DNA of 38,817 bases from NCBI RefSeq assembly GCF_003265365.1, contig NZ_AUPM01000002.1, positions 10,556 through 49,372 on the forward strand, written 5' to 3'. The position numbers were made by a program, and so were the translations under genes. Under the pieces are notes generated by a model. That model did not search any database and was not told the DNA's origin. It saw only the letters and a program-made list of their open reading frames with translations. The stretch's first letter is position 1; the number at the start of each line of letters is the position of its first letter. Source of the DNA: Petrotoga sp. 9PW.55.5.1 (GTDB lineage Bacteria; Thermotogota; Thermotogae; Petrotogales; Petrotogaceae). Shown one piece after another: positions 1-6,000 of this stretch.

Positions 1-150
1 TGCATCCACCCCTTCGAGGAAGGGGAATAGAAGCGACTACCCCGTCTGCAGCATAAAACGCTGCATCCACCCCTTCACAGAAGGGGAATAGAACCGACTA
101 CCCCGTCTGTGACAAAAAGCGTCACAGCCACCCCTTCAAAAAGGGGAATT
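1..150. repeat. Tandem hairpin-rich intergenic repeat, left end
   Basis: Two near-identical units with a 61-bp period (starting at 1 and 62) are followed by a third partial unit from about 123. Each unit holds two hairpins: CCCCTTC-loop-GAAGGGG (loop variable, third copy shortened) and a second stem that is TGCAGC/GCTGCA in the first junction but TGTGAC/GTCACA in the next. The stem is kept although both arms changed. The CGACTACCCCGTCT segment links the hairpins. The array appears to continue beyond the window edge. The same unit occurs in reverse orientation at the right end. No coding potential was seen here. Confidence 0.9.
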
Positions 151-152
151 AA

Positions 153-204
153 ACCTCCAAAGCAGTTTGGTAATTTTTATTAATTACGTGTCTACTTTGG
201 AGGT
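153..204. repeat. Nested inverted repeat (long hairpin)
   Basis: A perfect 10-bp inverted repeat, ACCTCCAAAG at 153-162 and CTTTGGAGGT at 195-204, encloses a second 6-bp stem, GTAATT at 170-175 with AATTAC at 182-187. The structure sits between two GGGGAATT copies (143-150 and 220-227), so it looks inserted within the repeat tract. No T-run follows it, so it is not a standard terminator. It could be a small mobile palindromic element or a structured RNA. Function is unknown. Confidence 0.7.
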
Positions 205-236
205 ATCATATCATCAAGAGGGGAATTTCTGTTACA

Positions 237-271
237 TTTACCCTTTCGAGGAAGCGGAATAGAACCGAACA
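237..271. repeat. Degenerate fourth copy of the end repeat
   Basis: The stretch CCCTTTCGAGGAAGCGG followed by AATAGAACCGA matches the CCCCTTCGAGGAAGGGG-AATAGAACCGA core of the left-end repeat, with two changes that weaken the stem. It lies just upstream of the phosphatase gene. It looks like a decayed unit at the inner border of the array. Confidence 0.75.
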
Positions 272-301
272 CACACCCGAATATTGGATTGGGAGATTTT
301 T

Positions 302-976
302 ATGGTTTGGATAATTTCAGATATTCATGGTATGTACGATTGTTTAATTTCTCTTTTAGAGAATTTTCATATTAAAGATGAAGATAAGTTAATATTTTTA
401 GGAGATTATGTTGATAGAGGTCCAAATTCAAAGAAAGTATTGGACTTTTTAATAACTTTGAGTAAGGGTAATAAGCATATTTTTATTAAAGGTAATCACG
501 ACGATATGATGGTAGATTATTTTAGTAAATATGGTGATTACGAGCATGGGCTTTGGTTTTATAACGGAGCAAAGTCAACTATTAATAGTTTTAATGGTAG
601 TGTGGATAGAGAATATCTAAATTTTTTGGAAGATTTACCTCTTTATTACGAGGAAAAAATTGGCAACGAGAATTATCTTTTTGTTCATGCTGGAATAAAT
701 CCTCATAAATCAGTTGATGAACAAGATAAATTCGATCTATTATGGATCAGAGAAGAGTTTTTAGAAATAAACGAAAGGTATTCGAACTATATTATAATTC
801 ATGGGCATACTCCAACGCTTTATTTAACAGGAAAAGATGATGTGTTTATTAAAAAAGATGATGATAATAGAATTATAAGCATTGATATAGATACAGGTTG
901 TGTTTATGGTGGGAAATTGACTGCCTTAGGTATAACGAATGAAAACAAATATATAATAGTGCAAGTTTCTTGTTAG
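302..976 (+). CDS. PPP-family metallophosphoesterase (serine/threonine protein phosphatase-like)
   Basis: This is a calcineurin-like phosphoesterase of the bacterial PPP type (PrpA/ApaH-like), predicted to hydrolyse phosphoester substrates with two metal ions. The motifs appear in order: SDIHG near residue 6, GDYVDRG near 35, GNHDD near 64, then HAGI and HGHT, which supply the usual metal and phosphate ligands. The length of 224 residues is normal for the family. The ATG at 302 is preferred because GGGAG at 290-294 is well spaced before it; an upstream in-frame TTG at 284 precedes that site. The gene is monocistronic, with repeats upstream and a bidirectional terminator downstream. Whether it acts on phosphoproteins or dinucleotides cannot be told from sequence. 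Confidence 0.88.
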   Translation: MVWIISDIHGMYDCLISLLENFHIKDEDKLIFLGDYVDRGPNSKKVLDFLITLSKGNKHIFIKGNHDDMMVDYFSKYGDYEHGLWFYNGAKSTINSFNGSVDREYLNFLEDLPLYYEEKIGNENYLFVHAGINPHKSVDEQDKFDLLWIREEFLEINERYSNYIIIHGHTPTLYLTGKDDVFIKKDDDNRIISIDIDTGCVYGGKLTALGITNENKYIIVQVSC

Positions 977-1046
977 AGGCTTTCTATTTTTAATTTCAGG
1001 GGTGCATGTAGGCTTGATAATTAGGAAAACAAGAGAAAATTGATTA

Positions 1047-1074
1047 ACAAAAAAGGATGCCTTAAGCATCCTTT
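1047..1074 (-). terminator. Bidirectional intrinsic terminator between convergent genes
   Basis: A perfect 9-bp stem, AAAGGATGC at 1052-1060 and GCATCCTTT at 1066-1074, has a 5-nt loop. On the minus strand it is followed by an uninterrupted T run, ending the rubrerythrin-like gene. On the plus strand a looser T-rich tail follows, so it can also serve the phosphatase gene. Confidence 0.85.
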
Positions 1075-1101
1075 AAGTTTTTGATTTTTTTCTTCCGTTT
1101 A

Positions 1102-1608
1102 TCAATATAATGGTTCTACATCCATGTGTTCCCAATAATCTTTTGAGAGTTTTTGATACAAGGTGTAAATTCTATCTCTGTGCTCTTTTTCCCATTCTGC
1201 AAGGTGCTTTAGTATTTTTTTAATATCTTCATCTTCTACACTTTCAGCGGCCTTATTATAATAATTCATGAAGTCTTCTTCAATTAAATAAGCCATTCTT
1301 AATACAGGTATATCAGATTTTACAGCTGAAAAGTCACCACCATACACTATTTCTTGAGAAGCTCTTTTGGTAAAAGACTGCCCAACATCACTTGGTTGTG
1401 AAAAATGAACATAATCGTGACTTTTTATATCTTTTATGAGTCCGCTTATATAATCCACATGGCTTTTTTCCATTCCGCTTAAACTTTCAAAAGTTTCTTT
1501 CACATCTTTTATTTTTACTGTTTTAGCTTTTGATTCGTAAAATTGCATTCCTTCCATTTCTTTAGATAAAGCATATTCTAATATCCCTAAAACCTTTTTC
1601 GTATTCAA
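1102..1608 (-). CDS. Ferritin-like / rubrerythrin-type diiron protein
   Basis: This is a four-helix diiron-carboxylate protein of the rubrerythrin/ferritin-like superfamily, probably used in oxidative-stress defence or iron handling in the cytoplasm of this anaerobe. The paired metal-binding patterns are visible: E-x-E in helix 1 with EKSH in helix 2, and EED in helix 3 with EKEH near residue 141 in helix 4. The C-terminal rubredoxin-like Cys4 domain of classical rubrerythrin is absent, so this is the short form (168 residues). The start is a TTG at 1606-1608, with GGAGGTGG seven bases upstream. It is the last gene of the minus-strand run and is followed by a strong terminator. Confidence 0.85.
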   Translation of the reverse strand: MNTKKVLGILEYALSKEMEGMQFYESKAKTVKIKDVKETFESLSGMEKSHVDYISGLIKDIKSHDYVHFSQPSDVGQSFTKRASQEIVYGGDFSAVKSDIPVLRMAYLIEEDFMNYYNKAAESVEDEDIKKILKHLAEWEKEHRDRIYTLYQKLSKDYWEHMDVEPLY

Positions 1609-1632
1609 AATACCACCTCCAAATTTTTTTAA

Positions 1633-2223
1633 TCACTGTTGAGAATATACCACATAAATGTATGGTAAAAGTATGTATTGCAACAATATAGAAATATATA
1701 TACCTACTACTGGTATTAATCCTAGAAGAAATATAATAGTTAAAACGATCAGTATTTGTACAAAATGATTGCTGTTAAAAACAAAAGAAAAGCTTTTTTT
1801 GATTGCCTCTGTGACTGACAGCTTATCAACTACCAAAGCAGATGGAGAAAATATTAGAAAAAGAGCTAATATAATCCCTGGAACAACGAAAGCCATAAAA
1901 CCAATAGCAATTAAGAAACCAACAACGATGGAAAGAACTAATATTTCAAGGGACATGCTTTTAAGTTCTGAGTAACTTTCTTTTAGATTAACTTCTGATC
2001 CTGATAAAACCTGTTTAAAATGCAAAGTAACCCATGGATAAAAAAACATAGAGATAATACCCACTATTATGCTTGAAACAACTAGAGCAACAGGACCGAT
2101 TAGTCCAATTATTCCAAATAACAAAGATACAATTATACCAATGAAAACAGGTATTAGAATAGCTGGATTTTTACCTATTATTTTGAATGGTTCTGTGAAT
2201 ACCTTAACCAAGTCTATATTCAA
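1633..2223 (-). CDS. Small integral membrane protein, function unknown
   Basis: This 196-residue protein is dominated by hydrophobic segments, roughly residues 20-55, 90-125 and 150-185, giving about five or six membrane spans. A short polar stretch around residues 65-85 carries several charged residues. It resembles the loosely defined membrane proteins with glycine/proline-rich spans (DUF4013-like or GDPD-membrane-domain-like), but no diagnostic motif allows a firm family call. The start is TTG, with an AAGGAGAG site just upstream. It lies 27 bp after the methyltransferase and 24 bp before the rubrerythrin-like gene, so it is probably co-transcribed with them. Function is not inferred. Confidence 0.7.
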   Translation of the reverse strand: MNIDLVKVFTEPFKIIGKNPAILIPVFIGIIVSLLFGIIGLIGPVALVVSSIIVGIISMFFYPWVTLHFKQVLSGSEVNLKESYSELKSMSLEILVLSIVVGFLIAIGFMAFVVPGIILALFLIFSPSALVVDKLSVTEAIKKSFSFVFNSNHFVQILIVLTIIFLLGLIPVVGIYISILLQYILLPYIYVVYSQQ

Positions 2224-2250
2224 TTTAATTCTCTCCTTTTTTAAAGTATC

Positions 2251-2775
2251 TTATGAAGCAGGGTAATTTTCAGATTCATACACATAAATGCCTTTTTCAT
2301 ATTTAGAATGTTTCCATTTAGGGAATGTCCATTGATTAGATATGACCTTTGCGCCTGGTTTTAGTTCTTTGGATATTTTTTTTTCAAGTTTGTTCATAGC
2401 AAAATCAACCTGAAAAACGGTGATTATATCATACCTAGATAAGTCTGCTTTCCAAAAACTTTTCCAATGAATGAAAGCTTTTCCTTTTAAGCCTTCCCTT
2501 CTTATATTTATTTTTGAAAGCAAAACTAATAACGGGTTGATTTCAAATCCATGTGCTTGGATACCTTTTTTTGCAAAAGCTATGACCACTCTTCCGTCTC
2601 CAGAACCTAAATCAGCTGATACTTCATTTCCTTTTATTTCGGCAACTTCTACCATTTTTTCAACATCTTTTTTTCTACTTGGATCATATATTGCTCCATT
2701 TAGTGAAAATGGAATTATCCAAAACAAAATTAAATAAGTTAGTAGTAAGAGTAATAATATAATTAGTACCCACAT
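2251..2775 (-). CDS. Membrane-anchored class I SAM-dependent methyltransferase (FAM173/ATPSCKMT-like)
   Basis: An N-terminal hydrophobic segment (residues ~2-22) anchors the protein. A short linker containing YDPS leads into a Rossmann-fold methyltransferase with motif I DLGSGDGR near residue 56 and an acidic residue after it in GFEINP. This arrangement of one membrane span, a Y-x-P-T/S element and DLGSGDGR resembles the FAM173/ATPSCKMT type, whose eukaryotic members methylate lysine in ATP synthase c subunits. The bacterial substrate is unknown. The 174-residue length is compact but complete. The ATG at 2775 has a GGAG site. It is flanked closely by the NIF3-like gene and a membrane protein gene. 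Confidence 0.72.
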   Translation of the reverse strand: MWVLIILLLLLLTYLILFWIIPFSLNGAIYDPSRKKDVEKMVEVAEIKGNEVSADLGSGDGRVVIAFAKKGIQAHGFEINPLLVLLSKINIRREGLKGKAFIHWKSFWKADLSRYDIITVFQVDFAMNKLEKKISKELKPGAKVISNQWTFPKWKHSKYEKGIYVYESENYPAS

Positions 2776-2798
2776 TTTTTCTCCTTGTTAGAAATACG

Positions 2799-3503
2799 CT
2801 AAATATTATTATATACGTCTATAAAAACTGTGTCTATGTTAAATTGTTGTTTGATTAATTCTCCCAAGTTTTTAACTCCAAAAGTTTCGGTGGCATAGTG
2901 TCCGGCGTTAATAAAGGTTATTCCCATTTCTTTTGCCATATTTCTTGTTTGTTCTTTAACCTCTCCTGTTACAAAAGTATCTATCTCACCTTCAAGTGTT
3001 TCCAATAAAGAAGAGCCTCCACCAGATACAACTCCAACTTTGTGCACAAAATCATTATTTTTATAAATCGTTAAAGGTTGATCGCCGAATAAATCTTTCA
3101 GTTTATTTTCAAATTCTTCGAATTTTAGGGGTTTTTCATATTCACCAATAAAAGCGATTCCTTCTCTTTTTGTCATTATTAGACCTAACTCACTTATTAA
3201 TGAAATATTATTCCCTAATTGCAAGTTTGCATCTAAAGGTAGATGGTACCCCATGAGCGTTAAATCATTTTTGATAACCTTTTCTACTCTTTTTTTTAAA
3301 AATCCTCGTAAATTAAAAAAATCCTTTCCAAATATTCCGTGGTGAACTAACAAAAGTTCTGCTCCTTCTTTTAAAGCTTTGTCAACAAAATCAAGGTTAA
3401 ATGAAACTCCTAAAGCGATTTTATTAACGTTTCTTTTTCCTTCTATTTGGATGCCGTTATGACAATAATCCTCGTAATCATCAGGTTTTAATATTGAATT
3501 CAA
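2799..3503 (-). CDS. NIF3-like dinuclear metal-centre protein
   Basis: This is a member of the NIF3/YbgI (GTP cyclohydrolase I type 2-like) family, hexameric proteins with a two-metal site and poorly defined biochemical role. The diagnostic elements are HHGIF near residue 55, a later HLPLDAN, and the C-terminal GHYATETFGV, which supply the metal ligands. The coordinates use the first conventional codon, TTG at 3503, but this removes most of helix 1. Reading back in frame to 3530 adds nine residues (IDIYEIERF) that fit the family N-terminus, and a good ribosome site sits six bases before an ATA there. The true start may therefore be an AUA codon at 3530. The gene directly follows the adenosine-kinase stop. 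Confidence 0.88.
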   Translation of the reverse strand: MNSILKPDDYEDYCHNGIQIEGKRNVNKIALGVSFNLDFVDKALKEGAELLLVHHGIFGKDFFNLRGFLKKRVEKVIKNDLTLMGYHLPLDANLQLGNNISLISELGLIMTKREGIAFIGEYEKPLKFEEFENKLKDLFGDQPLTIYKNNDFVHKVGVVSGGGSSLLETLEGEIDTFVTGEVKEQTRNMAKEMGITFINAGHYATETFGVKNLGELIKQQFNIDTVFIDVYNNI

Positions 3504-3533
3504 AAATCTTTCTATCTCGTATATATCTATTTT

Positions 3534-4028
3534 TTACCACCTCTTGTATTTGGTGATTTCTCTTAAAAATTCTTTTCTTTTATTACGGTCTTCTTCTTTT
3601 TCAATACCCAAAGGTGGCTCTCCATCTATTACCCCCAAAATGCCTCTTCCTTGCTTAGTTTCTCCGACTACAATTTGTAAAGGATTAGCAGTTGCTGCAA
3701 AAATATTTAAAACTTCTTGAACATTTTGAAGTTGATTTTTAATATTTATTGGGAAACCATTTTTTATAATTAATACAAAACAGTGCCCTGCCCCTATTTT
3801 TTGAGCGTTTTCTATCGCTACTTTTATCAATTCTTCGTCATTTCCATCGTAACGTATCAATTTTGGTCCAGATGCTTCGTTAAAAGCTAAACCAAACTTC
3901 AAAGAAGGGTTTGAGGTAACTATTATTTCATAGATATCTTCAACTGTTTTTATAAAATGCGATTGCCCTACTATGATATTGCTGTCTTCAGGTATATTCA
4001 TCTGAACAACATCTATTTTTAGTTCCAT
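3534..4028 (-). CDS. Adenosine-specific kinase family protein
   Basis: The whole 164-residue protein matches the small archaeal/thermophile family described as adenosine-specific kinase. It has [18 protein letters not shown] near the N-terminus, [22 protein letters not shown], and the C-terminal [14 protein letters not shown] segment. Family knowledge suggests phosphorylation of adenosine, but bacterial members are little studied. The start ATG at 4028 has a strong AAGGAGGG site. It is placed between a PEBP protein gene and the NIF3-like gene, and its last codons include the ribosome site for the latter, which suggests translational coupling. No anomaly was seen. Confidence 0.85.
   Translation of the reverse strand: MELKIDVVQMNIPEDSNIIVGQSHFIKTVEDIYEIIVTSNPSLKFGLAFNEASGPKLIRYDGNDEELIKVAIENAQKIGAGHCFVLIIKNGFPINIKNQLQNVQEVLNIFAATANPLQIVVGETKQGRGILGVIDGEPPLGIEKEEDRNKRKEFLREITKYKRW
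3537..3545 (-). promoter_or_regulatory. Ribosome-binding site ahead of a putative AUA start
   Basis: On the minus strand AAGAGGTGG ends six bases before ATA (3530-3528). It is about 33 bases from the first conventional start, TTG at 3503, too far for that codon. The site lies inside the last codons of the upstream adenosine-specific kinase gene. It is the main evidence that translation of the NIF3-like protein begins upstream of the annotated TTG. Confidence 0.6.
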
Positions 4029-4056
4029 TTCTTATTTGCCCTCCTTTTTAAGTTAA

Positions 4057-4083
4057 AGGGGTTGAAATATTTACTCAACCCCT
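4057..4083 (-). terminator. Hairpin between PEBP and adenosine kinase genes
   Basis: AGGGGTTGA (4057-4065) pairs with TCAACCCCT (4075-4083) around a 9-nt loop. On the minus strand it follows the PEBP gene stop by a few bases. The downstream tail TTAACTT is only moderately T-rich, so it may be a partial terminator or an attenuating hairpin ahead of the next gene. Confidence 0.6.
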
Positions 4084-4089
4084 ATAATA

Positions 4090-4560
4090 TTAATTCCTTT
4101 TATACAATCCTATTAATTCAGTTTCTTCTATAATATGCCCTTCCATCGATTTTAACAAATCTTCTTTTTTGGTATTTTCTGGTAAGTTAAGGTCAGTATC
4201 TAAGGCATATAATTTAAAATGGTAATGATGAACCCCATGTCCAACAGGAGGACAAGGTCCCATGTATCCAGTTTTTTCGGCAGTATTTAGCCCTTGTTTA
4301 AGTGAAATAGGATGATTAACAGTTGATTCTTTTGGTATACCTTCGTGAATTTCATCAGCTAATTCAATGTTCCAAGCAACCCAATGTACAAAAGTTCCCA
4401 TCGGAGCATCGGGATCATCCATTATTAGAGCTAGAGTTTTAGCATTTTCTGGAATTCCTTCTATAATCAATGCTGGGTTTATATTCCTTCCCTCGCAGGT
4501 GTATTTGCTAGGTATAAAATCATTATCTTTAAATGCGGGTGAAGAAATCTTCATGCTCAT
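4090..4560 (-). CDS. YbhB/YbcL family PEBP-like (Raf kinase inhibitor-like) protein
   Basis: This is a phosphatidylethanolamine-binding-protein fold with the bacterial signature elements in order: SPAF near the start, YTCEGRNINPAL, the DDPDAP segment near residue 48, HWVAWNI, and GPCPPVGHGVHHYHF. These form the conserved anion-binding pocket. The cellular function of bacterial members is not established. The length of 156 residues is typical. There is no signal peptide, so it is cytoplasmic. ATG at 4560 is chosen because GGAGGG lies eight bases upstream; a second ATG two codons later is possible. A TGGTATAAT extended -10 lies in the upstream gap. Confidence 0.88.
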   Translation of the reverse strand: MSMKISSPAFKDNDFIPSKYTCEGRNINPALIIEGIPENAKTLALIMDDPDAPMGTFVHWVAWNIELADEIHEGIPKESTVNHPISLKQGLNTAEKTGYMGPCPPVGHGVHHYHFKLYALDTDLNLPENTKKEDLLKSMEGHIIEETELIGLYKRN

Positions 4561-4628
4561 GATCTAATCCCTCCTTTTTAGTAATAAGGTTGGATAACAA
4601 TTCTTCTAATATTATGTATAACAATTAA

Positions 4629-4637
4629 ATTATACCA
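4629..4637 (-). promoter_or_regulatory. Putative extended -10 promoter for the PEBP gene
   Basis: On the minus strand the 85-bp gap after yjbQ contains TGGTATAAT, a perfect TATAAT box with the extended-10 TG, about 70 bp upstream of the ATG at 4560. No good -35 hexamer is visible at 17 bp. It would allow the genes from PEBP downward to be expressed separately from yjbQ and the DUF2179 gene. Confidence 0.45.
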
Positions 4638-4645
4638 TAAAAATA

Positions 4646-5062
4646 TTATTCTCCGATTATCTTGACTAAAACTCTTTTTCTTCTTCTACCATCAAACTCA
4701 CCGTAGAAGATCTGCTCCCATGGACCAAAATCCAACTTTCCGTTAGTGATGGCAACGACTACTTCTCTTCCCATAATCGTTCTTTTTAAATGTGCGTCAG
4801 CATTATCTTCAAAGGTATTATGTTCGTACTGATTATAAGGTTTTTCTGGTGCTAATTTTTCTAAAAAAGTCTCGAAATCTTGATGTAATCCACTTTCATC
4901 ATCATTGATAAAGACACTTGCTGTGATATGCATTGCATTACATAACAATAGTCCTTCCTTTACGCCACTTTCCTCCAAACATTCTTCAACAAGACGAGTT
5001 ATATTAATAAACTCTCTTCTTTTTGTTGTATGAAACCACAACTCTTTTCGGTAAGATTTCAT
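4646..5062 (-). CDS. yjbQ: YjbQ family (UPF0047) protein, secondary thiamine-phosphate synthase-like
   Basis: The 138-residue protein shows the full UPF0047 pattern: FINIT near residue 19, [34 protein letters not shown] with the histidine-rich metal site, and the [17 protein letters not shown] segment close to the C-terminus. Members are trimeric metal-binding proteins; a weak thiamine-phosphate synthase activity has been reported for the E. coli protein, but the main role is uncertain. A GGAGG site precedes the ATG at 5062. It follows the DUF2179-type gene by 27 bp, so the two are probably one transcript. Confidence 0.88.
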   Translation of the reverse strand: MKSYRKELWFHTTKRREFINITRLVEECLEESGVKEGLLLCNAMHITASVFINDDESGLHQDFETFLEKLAPEKPYNQYEHNTFEDNADAHLKRTIMGREVVVAITNGKLDFGPWEQIFYGEFDGRRRKRVLVKIIGE

Positions 5063-5089
5063 CGAATATGCCTCCTTCCGAATTGTTTT

Positions 5090-5680
5090 TTACTTTCCTT
5101 TTCTTCTAAACTTGTTGGCAAATATTAAATTATTTTCTTGAGCAGGAAAAATTCCTTTGTTTATTCCACGGACTTCTTCTATGGAATAAAAAGCATTTGG
5201 GTTAAATTCTTTTACTATGTTAATCATTTTTTGGAGGTCTTTTCTCCTTACAACACTGTATAAAATCTTAACAGGTCCTTTTGCTCCTTCTGCATCTATG
5301 CTTGTAACCCCAAAACCAGATTTTCTAAGATAATCCACCAAAGGTTGAGCATCTTTGTTGGTTATAACCCTTAAAAGATTCACACCAATAGCTATTTTTT
5401 CTTCTAAAACAGCTCCCAAGTAATTACCCGTTGCAAAACCTAAAGAATAAGCAAGTGCGTAAAGGGGATTGTCTAGATTGTTCATAACTTGAGATATAGC
5501 GATAAGCCAAACGGTTATTTCAAAAAACCCTAAAACAGATGCCCAAAACTTAATCCCTTTTGAAACAAAGATGATTCTGATAGTCATCAAACTGACATCA
5601 CACAACCTCATTGCAAAGATAATAATAGGGAAGATAAATAAAGAAAAAAAATTTGAATCCATCAAAGCTGAGAAGGACAT
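5090..5680 (-). CDS. UPF0316-type membrane protein with C-terminal DUF2179 domain
   Basis: Three N-terminal hydrophobic segments (about residues 10-30, 40-60 and 70-90) contain the DVSLMTIRIIFVSKG and FFEITVWL elements typical of this family. A cytoplasmic ferredoxin-like DUF2179 domain follows, with GFGVTSIDAEGAKGPVKI and a later DLQKMI-NP-AFYSIEEVRG pattern. The function of the family is unknown; the soluble domain resembles small-ligand-binding regulators. The length of 196 residues is normal. ATG at 5680 has AAGGAG seven to eight bases before it. It is the first gene of the minus-strand run and diverges from the gene at 6001 across a 320-bp intergenic region. Confidence 0.85.
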   Translation of the reverse strand: MSFSALMDSNFFSLFIFPIIIFAMRLCDVSLMTIRIIFVSKGIKFWASVLGFFEITVWLIAISQVMNNLDNPLYALAYSLGFATGNYLGAVLEEKIAIGVNLLRVITNKDAQPLVDYLRKSGFGVTSIDAEGAKGPVKILYSVVRRKDLQKMINIVKEFNPNAFYSIEEVRGINKGIFPAQENNLIFANKFRRKGK

Positions 5681-5823
5681 TTTTATCGCTCCTTTATATG
5701 ATTTATTCTTTCAACAATATCTTATCACATGGCCCTTATTTTTGCATTAATATTTAAGACAGATTATTTATTTATAAAATCTGAAGCAGAAAATGTGCTT
5801 TTGTTTTTAGAAAGAGAAAAGTT

Positions 5824-5832
5824 TGATATAAT
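5824..5832 (+). promoter_or_regulatory. Putative extended -10 promoter for the 6001-12118 operon
   Basis: TGATATAAT is a perfect -10 (5827-5832) with the extended TG. The nearest -35-like element, TTGTTT at 5801-5806, is spaced too widely (20 bp). It predicts a leader of about 160 nt before the TTG start at 6001. Confidence 0.5.
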
Positions 5833-5885
5833 ACAAATATACCAGAATTAATGAAAACAAATACCACTATTATCAATGTTAATTC

Positions 5886-5942
5886 CTTAGGGCCAGTTTA
5901 GTGTAGTTATTGGAGATGCACATGTAGGAGATTGGCCTTAGG
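5886..5942 (+). other. Possible structured mRNA leader (unassigned)
   Basis: CTTAGGGCCA (5886-5895) can pair with TGGCCTTAGG (5933-5942), a 10-bp stem with two G-U wobbles closing a 37-nt purine-rich loop. It lies between the putative promoter and the gene at 6001. It matches no riboswitch consensus that I recognise. Confidence 0.35.
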
Positions 5943-6000
5943 ATGGTTAGTATATTAGCAGAACAAAATCATTTACTAATTAACGGAAGGAGAAAAAACT

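Larger units (their letters stand above)
5681..6000. other. Divergent intergenic region
   Basis: This 320-bp gap separates the minus-strand run from the plus-strand operon at 6001. It holds a plus-strand TGATATAAT extended -10 (5824-5832) and a long-range stem at 5886-5942 that would lie in the resulting leader. A 16-codon ATG frame at 5851-5901 has no convincing ribosome site and is not called. For the minus-strand gene only a weak TGATAAGAT-like -10 is visible near 5720. No RNA gene was recognised. Confidence 0.6.

Noticed and set aside
1-150. CRISPR array at the window start
   Set aside because: The whole ~61-bp unit repeats, including the supposed spacers; there are no variable spacers of constant length and no cas genes in the window.
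5851-5901. 16-codon ORF upstream of the envelope operon
   Set aside because: It has an ATG but no ribosome site, no recognisable pattern, and lies where the putative leader stem begins.
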